Positions 43,681 through 54,259 are shown, numbered from the stretch's first letter. The stretch is 64,000 nucleotides of DNA from Streptomyces sp. NBC_01549 (GCF_026339955.1 NZ_JAPEPW010000001.1:5973001-6037000), one strand, 5' to 3'. The notes: generated by a model from the letters alone, not told the origin. Translations and numbers: made by a program.

Positions 43681-45462
43681 TCATCCCCTGATGGCGCAGA
43701 TTGCCGCGTTCGCGGTGAGACTCGCGCCGACCCGGGCTTCCAGGCCGACGATCGTGCCGGCCTTGTGGGCGTTGATGGGCTGCTCCATCTTCATCGCCTC
43801 CAGCACGACGACGAGGTCGCCCACCGCGACCGTCGCACCCTCTTCGGCCGCGACCTTGGTGATCGTGCCCTGCATCGGCGACGCCAAGGTGTCGCCGGAG
43901 ACGGCGGACTGGGCCTTGCGGGTGCCGGAGCGGCGTTTGATCTGGCGCGTTCCGCCCGCCGCCGTGCGCGCGCGGGACAGGCCCAACGACGCCGGGACGG
44001 AGACCTCGATGCGCCGGCCGCCGACCTCGACCACCGCGGTCTCGCGGCCGGCCGGCTCCTCGTCTCCGCCCGTCGCGGCGTCGAACGCGGGGATGGTGTT
44101 GTGGAACTCGGTCTCGATCCATCGGGTGTGGACCGTGAACGGCTCGGCGGAGCCGGTCAGTTCGGGGGCGAACGCCGGGTCCTCGACCACCGCCCGGTGG
44201 AAGGGGATCGCGGTCGCCATGCCCTCGACCTCGAACTCGGCGAGCGCGCGGCGGGCCCGTTCGATGGCCTGCTCGCGGGTGGCGCCGGTGACGATCAGCT
44301 TGGCGAGCAGGGAGTCCCAGGCCGGGCCGATCACGCTGCCGGACTCCACGCCGGCGTCCAGGCGCACGCCCGGCCCGGTCGGAGGGTGCCACCGGGTGAC
44401 GGTCCCGGGGGCGGGCAGGAAGCCCCGGCCCGGGTCCTCGCCGTTGATGCGGAACTCGAAGGAGTGGCCGCGCAGTTCGGGGTCGCCGTAGCCGAGTTCC
44501 TCGCCGTCGGCGATGCGGAACATCTCACGGACCAGGTCGATGCCGGCGACCTCCTCGGTGACCGGATGTTCCACCTGGAGGCGGGTGTTGACCTCCAGGA
44601 AGGAGATCGTGCCGTCCTGGCCGACGAGGAACTCGCAGGTGCCGGCGCCGACGTACCCGGCCTCGCGCAGAATCGCCTTGGAGGCGGAGTACAGCTCGGC
44701 GACCTGCTCGTCGGAGAGGAAGGGCGCCGGGGCCTCCTCGACCAGCTTCTGGTGCCGGCGCTGCAACGAGCAGTCACGGGTCGACACGACGACGACGTTG
44801 CCGTGCTGGTCGGCCAGGCACTGGGTCTCCACGTGCCGCGGCTTGTCCAGATAGCGCTCCACGAAGCACTCGCCGCGTCCGAAGGCGGCGACGGCCTCGC
44901 GTATGGCGGAGTCGTAGAGTTCGGGGATTTCCTCCAGGGTACGGGCGACCTTGAGGCCCCGGCCGCCGCCGCCGAAGGCGGCCTTGATCGCGATCGGCAG
45001 CCCGTGCTCCTCGGCGAACGCGACGACCTCGTCCGCGCCGGAGACCGGGTCCGGCGTGCCCGCGACCAGCGGGGCGCCGGCGCGCTGGGCGATGTGCCGG
45101 GCGGCGACCTTGTCACCCAGGTCACGGATGGCCTGCGGCGGCGGGCCGATCCAGACCAGGCCCGCGTCGAGCACGGCCTGCGCGAAGTCGGCGTTCTCCG
45201 ACAGGAAGCCGTAGCCCGGATGGATCGCGTCCGCTCCGGACTCGCGGGCCGCGGCCAGGACCTTGTTCTGGTCGAGATAGCTGGTGGTGGGGGTGTCGCC
45301 GCCCAGGGCGTACGCCTCATCGGCGGCCCGGACGTGAACGGCGTCCCGGTCGGGGTCGGCGTACACCGCCACGCTGTTGATCCTGGCGTCCCGGCAGGCC
45401 CGGGCGACCCGGACCGCGATCTCCCCGCGGTTGGCGATCAACACCTTGCGCATGACGCTCAT
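43681..45462 (-). CDS. Acyl-CoA carboxylase alpha subunit (biotin carboxylase + BCCP)
   Basis: This 593-residue protein has the biotin carboxylase N-domain (MRKVLIANRGEIAVRVARAC), the ATP-grasp domain (AAFGGGGRGLKVAR, then EVNTRLQVEHPVTE) and a C-terminal biotinyl domain with the attachment Lys in LEAMKMEQP. It carboxylates its biotin for transfer by the beta subunit. ATG 45462 follows a GGGAGGGGAAGG ribosome binding site. The presence of a dedicated copy inside the operon suggests local malonyl-CoA (or methylmalonyl-CoA) supply. Confidence 0.93.
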   Translation of the reverse strand: MSVMRKVLIANRGEIAVRVARACRDARINSVAVYADPDRDAVHVRAADEAYALGGDTPTTSYLDQNKVLAAARESGADAIHPGYGFLSENADFAQAVLDAGLVWIGPPPQAIRDLGDKVAARHIAQRAGAPLVAGTPDPVSGADEVVAFAEEHGLPIAIKAAFGGGGRGLKVARTLEEIPELYDSAIREAVAAFGRGECFVERYLDKPRHVETQCLADQHGNVVVVSTRDCSLQRRHQKLVEEAPAPFLSDEQVAELYSASKAILREAGYVGAGTCEFLVGQDGTISFLEVNTRLQVEHPVTEEVAGIDLVREMFRIADGEELGYGDPELRGHSFEFRINGEDPGRGFLPAPGTVTRWHPPTGPGVRLDAGVESGSVIGPAWDSLLAKLIVTGATREQAIERARRALAEFEVEGMATAIPFHRAVVEDPAFAPELTGSAEPFTVHTRWIETEFHNTIPAFDAATGGDEEPAGRETAVVEVGGRRIEVSVPASLGLSRARTAAGGTRQIKRRSGTRKAQSAVSGDTLASPMQGTITKVAAEEGATVAVGDLVVVLEAMKMEQPINAHKAGTIVGLEARVGASLTANAAICAIRG

Positions 45463-45484
45463 CCGGCCCTTCCCCTCCCACCGC

Positions 45485-45631
45485 TCAGTCGATCCCTCGG
45501 TGGATGTGCGGCTCATCGCCCCGCTCCTCCTCCCCTGCCAGCAGCACACGCGTCGGCCAGGGCCGCTCAGAGGGCGCCGCCTCCACCCGTGACTGTGTCG
45601 ATTCGGAGCTGTGCATGCCGTCCATGTCCAT
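45485..45631 (-). CDS. Possible 48-residue acidic peptide
   Basis: A small ORF (MDMDGMHSSESTQSRVEA... EEERGDEPHIHRGID) fills the 210-bp gap between the epsilon and alpha carboxylase genes. A GGAGAGGG ribosome binding site precedes ATG 45631. It has no recognised domain. It could be a real small protein, or untranslated linker. Confidence 0.35.
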   Translation of the reverse strand: MDMDGMHSSESTQSRVEAAPSERPWPTRVLLAGEEERGDEPHIHRGID

Positions 45632-45672
45632 GTCCCTCTCCGTCTCCTCGTCCCCTCCTCGTCCCCTCCCTG

Positions 45673-45903
45673 TCAGCCTCTGGTCCCCGGGCTGCGGCGC
45701 CAGCTGCCGGGGAAGCGGTAGGGGGCGTGCCGCTCGGGGCGGTCCCACCGGGGGGCGCCCTGGGTGGCGGGGGCGTCGGCGTCCTGCGCGGTCGCCCGGG
45801 AGAGCAGCACCACGGTGAGCGCGGCGAGTTCGTCGTCGGTGACGTGGCCGCGTTCGACGCGGACCAGGGGGGACGGGGCGGCAGGGTCGATGACGGTGGT
45901 CAT
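45673..45903 (-). CDS. Acyl-CoA carboxylase epsilon subunit
   Basis: This 76-residue protein matches the small AccE/PccE epsilon subunits of actinobacterial acyl-CoA carboxylases. It has an N-terminal helix VERGHVTDDELAALTVVLLS and the C-terminal motif RPERHAPYRFPGSWR. Epsilon subunits bridge alpha and beta and strongly stimulate activity. Its position between beta and alpha genes supports the call. Confidence 0.85.
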   Translation of the reverse strand: MTTVIDPAAPSPLVRVERGHVTDDELAALTVVLLSRATAQDADAPATQGAPRWDRPERHAPYRFPGSWRRSPGTRG

Positions 45904-45933
45904 GGGGTCAACTCCGTTCAGGTCGTGGCGAGT

Positions 45934-47478
<1,545 letters not shown>

Positions 47479-47562
47479 TTCGTCCCCCTCTTGTCTCCTC
47501 GGGCGTGATCCTGGCGGCCCCGGCAGGCCCCGCGCGGCCGGGACCTACGGGGGCGGTCGCCG

Positions 47563-48558
47563 TCATCGGGCGACCGCCAACCGGCTCTCCACCGCGGGCC
47601 GCCCGCTCGCCGCGGCCTCGGCGACCACACGGTCGATGTCCTCCGGGGTGGCCACCGCGACGGCGCGCGCGCCCGGGTGGGAACGCTGCAGGAGCCGGGT
47701 GAGCGGCCCCGCCGGAGCCAACTCGATGTGCAGGGCGTCCGGCGCGTGGCGGGCGATCGCCGCCACGCAGAGGTCCCACCGGACCGGCGAGGTGATCTGG
47801 GTGATCAGCCGACGCCGCAGGTCGTCCGGGCCAGCCAGTGGCGCGCCGTCCTCGTTGCCCACCATCGCCGAGGCAGGCTCGGTGATGGTGACCGCCTGTA
47901 CCGCGCGGGCGAACGGTTCCACCGCCGGCGCCATGGCCTCGGTGTGGAAGGCGCCCGCGACGGACAGCCGGGCGACCCGTACCCCCGGCGGCGGCGCATC
48001 GGCGAGGGCCTCGATACGGTCCAACGGCCCCGCCGCCACGAACTGGTGGCTGCCGTTGAAGTTGGCCACGGCCAGGCCGGCCGCGGTGACCGCGGTGCCG
48101 ATGTCCTCGTCCGGCGCGCCGTCCCGCCTGGTCGGCATCACCGCCGCCATGCCGGTCCGCGCCACCGCGCACGCCGCGGACATCGCCGCGCCCCGCACCC
48201 GGGCCAGGGCGACCGCGGCCTCGGGACTGAGGTAGCCGGCGCCGGCCGCGGCGGCCAGTTCACCGACCGAGTGCCCCGCGAACAGCACGTCGCCGGCGGC
48301 CGGCCCGAGCCTGCTGCGCAACAGGCGGTGCGCGAGCACGGACACGGCGACGATCAGCGGCTGTGCGAAGGCGGTGTCCGCCAGCAGCGTCTCGTCACGA
48401 CTGGCCTCGACCAGGTCGAAGCCGACGGCCTGCGACCAGTCGTCGACCAGTGCGGGTGCCCCGGAAACCCCGTCCAGCCAGGGGTCGAGCATCCCCGGCC
48501 GCTGGACTCCCTGTCCCGGGGCGGTCACGACGTAGTGGTACCCCACCGAATCCCCCAT
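47563..48558 (-). CDS. Malonyl-CoA:ACP acyltransferase
   Basis: This 331-residue FabD-like transferase has nucleophile Ser97 in GHSVGE, the catalytic His in AFHTEAM, and the oxyanion Gln in PGQGVQ. A discrete AT dedicated to a type II system is unusual because many such pathways borrow FabD from primary metabolism. The gene lies between the dehydratase pair and the carboxylase beta subunit. Confidence 0.9.
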   Translation of the reverse strand: MGDSVGYHYVVTAPGQGVQRPGMLDPWLDGVSGAPALVDDWSQAVGFDLVEASRDETLLADTAFAQPLIVAVSVLAHRLLRSRLGPAAGDVLFAGHSVGELAAAAGAGYLSPEAAVALARVRGAAMSAACAVARTGMAAVMPTRRDGAPDEDIGTAVTAAGLAVANFNGSHQFVAAGPLDRIEALADAPPPGVRVARLSVAGAFHTEAMAPAVEPFARAVQAVTITEPASAMVGNEDGAPLAGPDDLRRRLITQITSPVRWDLCVAAIARHAPDALHIELAPAGPLTRLLQRSHPGARAVAVATPEDIDRVVAEAAASGRPAVESRLAVAR

Positions 48559-48594
48559 CTTGGATATCTCCGAATCTTGGGTGTCTCCGACATG

Positions 48595-49161
48595 TCAGTC
48601 CCCGCGCTGCGGGCCCGCGAGCGAGTCGGCGGGGCGCAGCAGGGTGATGGCTCGCTCCACCTCCAGGACGACGCGGCCGTCCCCGGCCCGCGCCACGCCG
48701 TTGAACGTGGCCGTCTCCTCGTCCCGGTCGATCAACTCGACGGAGTGCTCGAGGAGTTCGCCCGCGTACACCGCGCCGGTCACCCGCACTCCGCGCGCCG
48801 ACCCGAAGATCAGCAGCTGGCGGTCGGCCCCGTCGGATTCGAGGACGATGAGCAGCCCGCAGGCCTGCAGGAACGACTCCAGCAGAAGACTGGTGGGGAA
48901 CTCGCCCGGCCTGGAGCGACCCAAGTGGCTGTCCAGCTCGTGATAGGTCACGGCCTTCGTGGCCATGAGCGCACCCGGCGTGTGCTGGACGATCCGGTCG
49001 ATCTGGAGCGCGGGGTAGCCGTAGGGCAGCAGGTCACCGGGGTCGGGGTGGGCCGTGGCCGGCACGGCCGACGGCGTCGTCCTGTCCGGCACGGTTGAGG
49101 GTGCGGTCGTGTCCGGCACAGTCGACGGCGTCGTCGTGTCCGGCACGGTTGATGTCGTCAT
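48595..49161 (-). CDS. FabZ-like hotdog protein lacking the catalytic His
   Basis: This 188-residue hotdog protein has LPYGYPALQIDRIV, the FabZ-type opening. The active-site Glu is kept (LLLESFLQACG), but the GHFP His motif is replaced by GRSRPGEF. It is therefore probably a partner subunit to the intact dehydratase encoded just upstream, as in the aryl-polyene DH heterodimers. The N-terminus is a 27-bp minisatellite encoding VPDTTTPST-type repeats (49066-49146). ATG 49161 overlaps the previous stop (ATGA). Confidence 0.82.
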   Translation of the reverse strand: MTTSTVPDTTTPSTVPDTTAPSTVPDRTTPSAVPATAHPDPGDLLPYGYPALQIDRIVQHTPGALMATKAVTYHELDSHLGRSRPGEFPTSLLLESFLQACGLLIVLESDGADRQLLIFGSARGVRVTGAVYAGELLEHSVELIDRDEETATFNGVARAGDGRVVLEVERAITLLRPADSLAGPQRGD

Positions 49162-49562
49162 GTCCGGCACCTCCACGTCGCGGTGATGCGGGCGCAGCGC
49201 TGCCCGTCGATGCTGCAGGTCGTCCTGGTGACCAGAGATGCGCGGTCACCGCTGACCGCCGTCTCGAAGACCAACTCGTCGCCGGCGAGGGCCGGTCGGC
49301 TGAAGCGGACCGAGCCGAGCTCCACCAGTTCGATGCCGCCGAGGGCCCCGTCGATGTGCAGCTCGAGCATCTGCTGCAGGCTCTCGACCAGGAACACCCC
49401 GGGGTACACCGTCAGGTCGGGGAAGTGGCCGGCCAGATAGGGGTCGTCGGCGACGATCCTCTTGCGGCCGACGAAGCCCCCGTCGCTCTCCCGGACGTCG
49501 TCCACAGCCACCAGCGGCAGCCGTCGAGCGGCATCGGAGAGGGGATGGCGTACGGCAGTCAT
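49158..49562 (-). CDS. FabZ-like 3-hydroxyacyl-ACP dehydratase
   Basis: This 134-residue hotdog dehydratase has the catalytic His46 in LAGHFPDL and Glu60 in PGVFLVESLQQML. It removes water from 3-hydroxyacyl-ACP to form a trans double bond. No enoyl reductase is visible in the operon, so repeated KS-KR-DH cycles would leave a conjugated polyene. It is coupled to the His-less partner downstream by a 4-bp overlap. Confidence 0.88.
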   Translation of the reverse strand: MTAVRHPLSDAARRLPLVAVDDVRESDGGFVGRKRIVADDPYLAGHFPDLTVYPGVFLVESLQQMLELHIDGALGGIELVELGSVRFSRPALAGDELVFETAVSGDRASLVTRTTCSIDGQRCARITATWRCRT

Positions 49563-49565
49563 GGG

Positions 49566-50276
49566 TCACACGCCCATGCCGACGCCGCCGCCGATCGGGA
49601 TGGACGAGCCGGTGATGAAGCCGGCCTCGTCGGACACCAGGAAGGCGATCAGCGCGGCCACCTCCTCCGGCCGGCCGACCCGGCGCAGTGCCGTCTGGGA
49701 GAGGATCTCCTCGCGCCGCCGCTTCGACAGGTCGGCGATCATGTCGGTCTCGATCAGGCCCGGCAGCACCACGTTGGACGTGATCCCGGCGCGCCCGAGC
49801 TCCCAGGCCAGCGAGCGGGCAAGGCCGATCAGGCCGCTCTTCGAGGCCGCGTAGTTGACCTGGCCGGGCGAGCCCCACAGCGCCACGATCGAGGAGACGA
49901 AGACCAGGCGCCCCCACTTGTTCGCCATCATGTCCGACACGGTCTCCCGGGCCACGTTGATGGAGCCGCTGAGGTTGGTGTCGAGCACGTCCTGGACGCC
50001 CTCGTGGGTCTGGGTGAGCAGCGGCCCGTCGTTCATGATCCCGGCGCAGTTGACGACGATGTCGATCTCGCCGAGGATCTCCCGCGCCTGCTCGACCGCC
50101 GTGCTCACCGACTGCGGATCGCGCACGTCGCACTCGACGAAGGAGACGCCCTCGACCTCCGGCTTCGTGGTGCGGGCGGTCCCCACCACGCGATAGCCCT
50201 GCTTGTTCAATTCACTCGCGATCGCCGCCCCGATGCCGCGGCTGGCTCCGGTGACGAACACCGATCGACTGGTCAT
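49566..50276 (-). CDS. 3-oxoacyl-ACP reductase (FabG-like)
   Basis: This 236-residue SDR has TGASRGIG, NCAG, and the catalytic triad Ser129, Tyr142, Lys146 (NYAASKSG). It would reduce the beta-keto group after each KS extension. ATG 50276 follows AAGGAG and overlaps the preceding HAD gene stop by 4 bp. Confidence 0.92.
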   Translation of the reverse strand: MTSRSVFVTGASRGIGAAIASELNKQGYRVVGTARTTKPEVEGVSFVECDVRDPQSVSTAVEQAREILGEIDIVVNCAGIMNDGPLLTQTHEGVQDVLDTNLSGSINVARETVSDMMANKWGRLVFVSSIVALWGSPGQVNYAASKSGLIGLARSLAWELGRAGITSNVVLPGLIETDMIADLSKRRREEILSQTALRRVGRPEEVAALIAFLVSDEAGFITGSSIPIGGGVGMGV

Positions 50277-50965
50277 CGTTCTGCTCCTTGGTGAGGTGCG
50301 CCGACGCGCATGACGTGGTGTGGTGCGCCGACGCGCACGATCGAATCGATCCGCTCGACGGCGGCCCAGGTGGAATCGCCGCCGCCGACCACCCCGACCC
50401 AGCCCGCCCGCCGCGCGCCGGCGACGTTGTCGTCCAGGTCGTCGACGAGGACGTTGGACTCGGGCGGGAGGCCGGACCGGGTCTCGGCCAGGCGGAACAT
50501 CGCGGCGTCGGGCTTGCGGACGCCGATGTCGCAGGACAGCAGGACCTCGTCGAACAGGTCGTCCCAGGACCGGAAGTCCGCGAAGTACTCCCGCCAGTCC
50601 GGGGGAAGGTTGGAGATCATCCCGACGAAGGCGCCCGCCTCCCGCCAAGTCCGCAGCGCGGCAAGCCACTTGGTGTCGATCCTGCGGTCGCTCCACCACT
50701 CGGGGCCGAGGCCGGACAGGTCGGCGTCGAGCCCGAACCGGGCGGACAGCTCCTGCTCGATCTCCGCCGTCCACTCCCGCTCGGTGAGGACCCCGGAGTC
50801 CAGCACGGCCATCCCGTCCGGGCGGCCGTGCCGGTCGGCGATCGCCCGCAGGCACCGGCCGAGCTGCTCGGGCGTGAACTCCTTGCCCTCGCAGTAGGTG
50901 CGCAGCCCCTCCCGCAGCGGCGGGGTGAGCACGCCCCGGAAGTCGGTCCAGATCGCGTGCCTCAC
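50273..50965 (-). CDS. HAD-family hydrolase
   Basis: This 230-residue HAD protein has motif I in IWTDFRGVLT (nucleophile Asp), motif II in MISNL, the motif III Lys in GVRKPD, and motif IV LVDDLDDN. The second Asp of the classical phosphatase motif I is Arg here, so activity is not certain. It is coupled to the AfsA-like gene (GTGA overlap). In GBL biosynthesis a phosphatase must remove the phosphate left by dihydroxyacetone phosphate after AfsA acts, and this gene is the natural candidate. Confidence 0.82.
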   Translation of the reverse strand: MRHAIWTDFRGVLTPPLREGLRTYCEGKEFTPEQLGRCLRAIADRHGRPDGMAVLDSGVLTEREWTAEIEQELSARFGLDADLSGLGPEWWSDRRIDTKWLAALRTWREAGAFVGMISNLPPDWREYFADFRSWDDLFDEVLLSCDIGVRKPDAAMFRLAETRSGLPPESNVLVDDLDDNVAGARRAGWVGVVGGGDSTWAAVERIDSIVRVGAPHHVMRVGAPHQGAER

Positions 50966-51909
50966 GGCACCTCCCCGGCGTCCGGGCCGGCCGGGGCCAG
51001 CCCGAACGACATCCGGGTCACGACCAGACCGTCCTGCGCGCACTCCACGTCGACCCAGCGCTCGTCGTGGCTCGCCACGATCCGGGTCTCCCGGTCGAGT
51101 TCGGCGAAGTGCTCGAACGTCGCGCGCACCGCGGTCACGACGTGCTCGGCGGGCCGCCGGCTGCCGGCCAGCGCCAGCTGGCGGCCGGCCTCGATGAGCA
51201 CCATCGCCGGGTAGTGGTCGTAGTCGTGGTCGAACAGGCTCGCGTTCGCGAAGTCGGGGGCCAGGGCCGCGCTGACGCCGTCCGCTCCGGCCCGCAGCCG
51301 GGCGAGCGCCACATTGGCGGTCTGCGTCCGGGCCACGCTCTGCGGTGTGCTCAGCCCGGCCCGCCGGCCGGCCTCGGGCCGCAGACCCGCCGTGGTCGGC
51401 GGGACCAAGCCGTCGCGCTGATACGCCCGCAGCTCCTGGTAGCGGCCCTTGGGCACGCCCTGCACCGCCATCGACGTACGCACCACCGTCCGGCCCGAGC
51501 CGTCGGTGCCGCGCTGCGTGTACGCGATCTGCTTCGGCGTCCCGTCGCTGCGCAGCCTGAGCTGCTCGAACGCCGTCACGATCGTCAACTCGCCGTCCAC
51601 GCCCGCCAGGGCGGCGGGATCGGTGATCTCCATGTCGATCGAGTTGAAGAAGAAGGCGATGTCGCGCGAGAGGCCCGCGAACTCGTGCGCCGCGCTGAGC
51701 GCCGCCTGCCGGCAGGCCTCGATCAGCAGCAGCGCGTCCAGCCAGTGCGAACCGGGGTGGTCGCGGTAGTACGGGCTGATGCCGGTGGTGACCGTGGTGC
51801 TGCCGTACTCGCCCCCGCCCTGTCGCCAGGGCGGGGAGACGAGAACTTCCTGGTCGTTGGCGCGGTGGACCAGGTCCCGGCGCACTCGGGCGTCCGTCGT
51901 GGCGCTCAT
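50962..51909 (-). CDS. AfsA-like GBL/butenolide-forming enzyme inside the operon
   Basis: This 315-residue protein has the two hotdog halves of the AfsA family. The first half shows DLVHRANDQEVLVSPPW and SHWLDALLLIEACRQAALSA. The second half shows ASLFDHDYDHYPAMVLIEAG. AfsA joins a beta-ketoacyl-ACP to dihydroxyacetone phosphate. Here it is the third kind of condensing-linked enzyme in a type II operon, flanked by KS-beta and HAD genes with 4-bp overlaps on both sides. Its acyl donor is therefore probably the operon's own ACP-bound chain. Confidence 0.85.
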   Translation of the reverse strand: MSATTDARVRRDLVHRANDQEVLVSPPWRQGGGEYGSTTVTTGISPYYRDHPGSHWLDALLLIEACRQAALSAAHEFAGLSRDIAFFFNSIDMEITDPAALAGVDGELTIVTAFEQLRLRSDGTPKQIAYTQRGTDGSGRTVVRTSMAVQGVPKGRYQELRAYQRDGLVPPTTAGLRPEAGRRAGLSTPQSVARTQTANVALARLRAGADGVSAALAPDFANASLFDHDYDHYPAMVLIEAGRQLALAGSRRPAEHVVTAVRATFEHFAELDRETRIVASHDERWVDVECAQDGLVVTRMSFGLAPAGPDAGEVP

Positions 51910-53006
51910 GACCGCCCGCCGATGGTGAGCACCGCCGCCGCCACGGCTCCGGAGTCGTCGATCCCGGTGATCAGTACGCCGGTGCCCGGCCGCCCCAGCG
52001 CGACCGCGGCGGCCAGTTGCATGGCACCCAGGGCGCCGCCGCACTCACCGACCGCCGTCCGTACGTCCACCCGCTCGACGTCGAACTGCTCGAGAGCCGA
52101 CTCCTCGCTCTGCTCGAGGACCGTTCCGACGGCCCCGGGCAGGACCAGCCGTACGTCGACACCGGCGGCCGCGCAGGACTCCAGCGCGCGGGCGACCGCG
52201 CGGCGCAGCGCCTCGGCGTACCCGGCCTGCGTGCGCGGCGGCGCGAACATCACCTCGCAGGCCGTCACCGTGGCCAGGGCGGGCGGTGCGTCCGGCCCCG
52301 CGGGCTCGAGCGCGACCATCGCCGCGCCCTCCCCGATGACGACGGACTCCTGTACGTCCTTCTTCAGCCGGGTCCCCCATGCCGTGTGGGGCGACAGCTC
52401 TTCCACGCCGCCCACGAGCATCCGCCGGGCGTGACCGCAGCGGATGAGCCGGGCGGCGTAGCGCAGTGCGGACAGCGCGCTGACGGTTCCGTTGGCCAGG
52501 GTGGAGTTCGGTCCGCGCAGCCGGTGCCAGATCGCGATCTGACTGGCGCAGCAGTTCATCGTGGTGTTGGGGAAGACCGCGGGGTTGATCAGGTCGATCC
52601 CCTTGCCCTCGATGATGTCGACGTCCAGGTCGACGCTGCTGCGGAGGCTGCCGACGACGGTGCCCATGGCGATCCCGGTGGACTCCCAGGACGCGTCGGA
52701 GATGTCCGCCCGCGCGCTCAGGTCGCGCTTGAGCAGCGTGCTGGCCGCCAGGCCCAGCGCCGTCGTGCGGTCGAGGTTCTTCGTTCCCTTCCGGGGGACG
52801 TAGTCGGTGATCTTGAAGTCCGGCACGGCCGCCACCCGGCCGGGCAGGCCCACGTAGTGGTCGGCGTCGGCGGCCGACGGCTCGCCGCCCGGTGCCGTGC
52901 CGGCCGCGGCCGGCTCACGCAGCCGCTCGCGCAGGGCGTCCAGGCCGACGCCGGCCGCGGACAGCACGGACACATCAGAGATCTGGAGTTCCTCGGACGA
53001 GGTCAT
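51906..53006 (-). CDS. Ketosynthase-like KS-beta / chain length factor
   Basis: This 366-residue protein has the thiolase-fold KS architecture but lacks the nucleophile: the TACS motif of KS is replaced by LANGTVSA (Gly173-Thr174). The later catalytic His motifs are also missing. This is the pattern of KS-beta/chain length factors, which pair with a catalytic KS and set chain length. It starts at ATG 53006, overlapping the KS-alpha stop. Confidence 0.85.
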   Translation of the reverse strand: MTSSEELQISDVSVLSAAGVGLDALRERLREPAAAGTAPGGEPSAADADHYVGLPGRVAAVPDFKITDYVPRKGTKNLDRTTALGLAASTLLKRDLSARADISDASWESTGIAMGTVVGSLRSSVDLDVDIIEGKGIDLINPAVFPNTTMNCCASQIAIWHRLRGPNSTLANGTVSALSALRYAARLIRCGHARRMLVGGVEELSPHTAWGTRLKKDVQESVVIGEGAAMVALEPAGPDAPPALATVTACEVMFAPPRTQAGYAEALRRAVARALESCAAAGVDVRLVLPGAVGTVLEQSEESALEQFDVERVDVRTAVGECGGALGAMQLAAAVALGRPGTGVLITGIDDSGAVAAAVLTIGGRS

Positions 53007-54259
53007 CGCCGCTCCCCTCCCGCGCCGACCGGCTCACGGTCGGAATAGGCGCCGAATATGGTGATGGCGTTGTTGCCGCCGAACGCGAAGCCGTGGTTCT
53101 GCGCCACCCGTACCTCGGTGGTACGGGCGCCCGAGCCGACGAAGTCGATGCCGTCCCCGAACGCCGGGTCCACGGTGCGCAGGTTGATGGTGGGCGGCAG
53201 GAAGGACTCCTCGATCGCCTTGCAGCACGCGATCGCGCCGAACCCGCTGGCCGCGCCCATCGTGTGGCCCAGCATCGACTTGATGGAGCTCATCGGTGGA
53301 TGCTCGTCGCCGAACACCAGCCGGGTGGCGGTGACTTCGGTGATGTCGTTGGTCGGCGTGCCCGTGCCGTGGGCGCAGACGTAGTCGACCTCGCCGGCGT
53401 CGATGCCCGAGTTGGCGTGTGCCTTGCGGATGCACTCGGCGATGCTCTCCGCGTCCGGGTGCACGATGTGGTGGGCGTCGCAGCTGAGCCCGTAGCCGAG
53501 CAGCTCGGCGTAGATGTGCGCGCCGCGCCGCCGGGCGTGCTCGAGTTCCTCCAGGACCAGGACCGCGCCGCCCTCGGCGGTGACGATGCCCGTGCGGTCC
53601 CGGTCGAACGGCCGGGGAACCCCGTCGGCCACCGCGCCGAGGCTGAGGAACCCGGCGTGCGTGAACCGGTTCACGCTGTCGGCGCCGCCGGCCACCATCA
53701 CGTCGGACTCACCGGCGATGATCTTGTCGGCCGCGCTGCCGATGGCGTAGTTGGCGGCGGAGCAGGCCGTCGGGATGACCACGGTCTCGCCGTGCAGGTC
53801 CAGCTCCACCGACACGGCCGCGGCGATGTTTCCCGCGGGGATCTTGCGGACCACGTCGGCGGAGATCGTGCTGGGGCCGCCGTCCAGCCACTGCTGGGTC
53901 AGGGTGTCGACCGAGGGTGCCTCACCGTTGGTGGTGCCGATGATCGCCCCCGTCGTCGCGCGGGTGGCCTCGTCGAACTCGATCCCGGCGTCCTCCACCG
54001 CCAGGCGGGCCGCGGCGGCCGCGAAGTGGGCCGTGCGTCCCCAGTCGGCCACGTCGATGACGCGGACGATCGAGGCGGGGTCGAAGTCCTGGACCTCGCC
54101 GCCCAGATGGGCCGGAAAGTCGCTGCTGTCGAAGGCCTTGACCTCCGAGACACCGCTGCGGCCAGCCTTGACGCCCTCGGTGAAGTCCTCGACCCCGGTG
54201 CCGATACTGCTCACACATCCCATGCCGGTCACCACGACCCGGCGGCGGGCGCGGGTCAC
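53003..54259 (-). CDS. 3-oxoacyl-ACP synthase (KS-alpha, FabF-like)
   Basis: This 418-residue condensing enzyme has active-site Cys166 in IPTACSAANYA, His in CAHGTGTPTND, and a second His in NHGFAFGGNNA, all intact. It performs decarboxylative chain extension with malonyl-ACP. Together with the adjacent KS-beta it should form a KS-CLF heterodimer. GTG 54259 overlaps the ACP stop codon. Confidence 0.93.
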   Translation of the reverse strand: MTRARRRVVVTGMGCVSSIGTGVEDFTEGVKAGRSGVSEVKAFDSSDFPAHLGGEVQDFDPASIVRVIDVADWGRTAHFAAAAARLAVEDAGIEFDEATRATTGAIIGTTNGEAPSVDTLTQQWLDGGPSTISADVVRKIPAGNIAAAVSVELDLHGETVVIPTACSAANYAIGSAADKIIAGESDVMVAGGADSVNRFTHAGFLSLGAVADGVPRPFDRDRTGIVTAEGGAVLVLEELEHARRRGAHIYAELLGYGLSCDAHHIVHPDAESIAECIRKAHANSGIDAGEVDYVCAHGTGTPTNDITEVTATRLVFGDEHPPMSSIKSMLGHTMGAASGFGAIACCKAIEESFLPPTINLRTVDPAFGDGIDFVGSGARTTEVRVAQNHGFAFGGNNAITIFGAYSDREPVGAGGERR

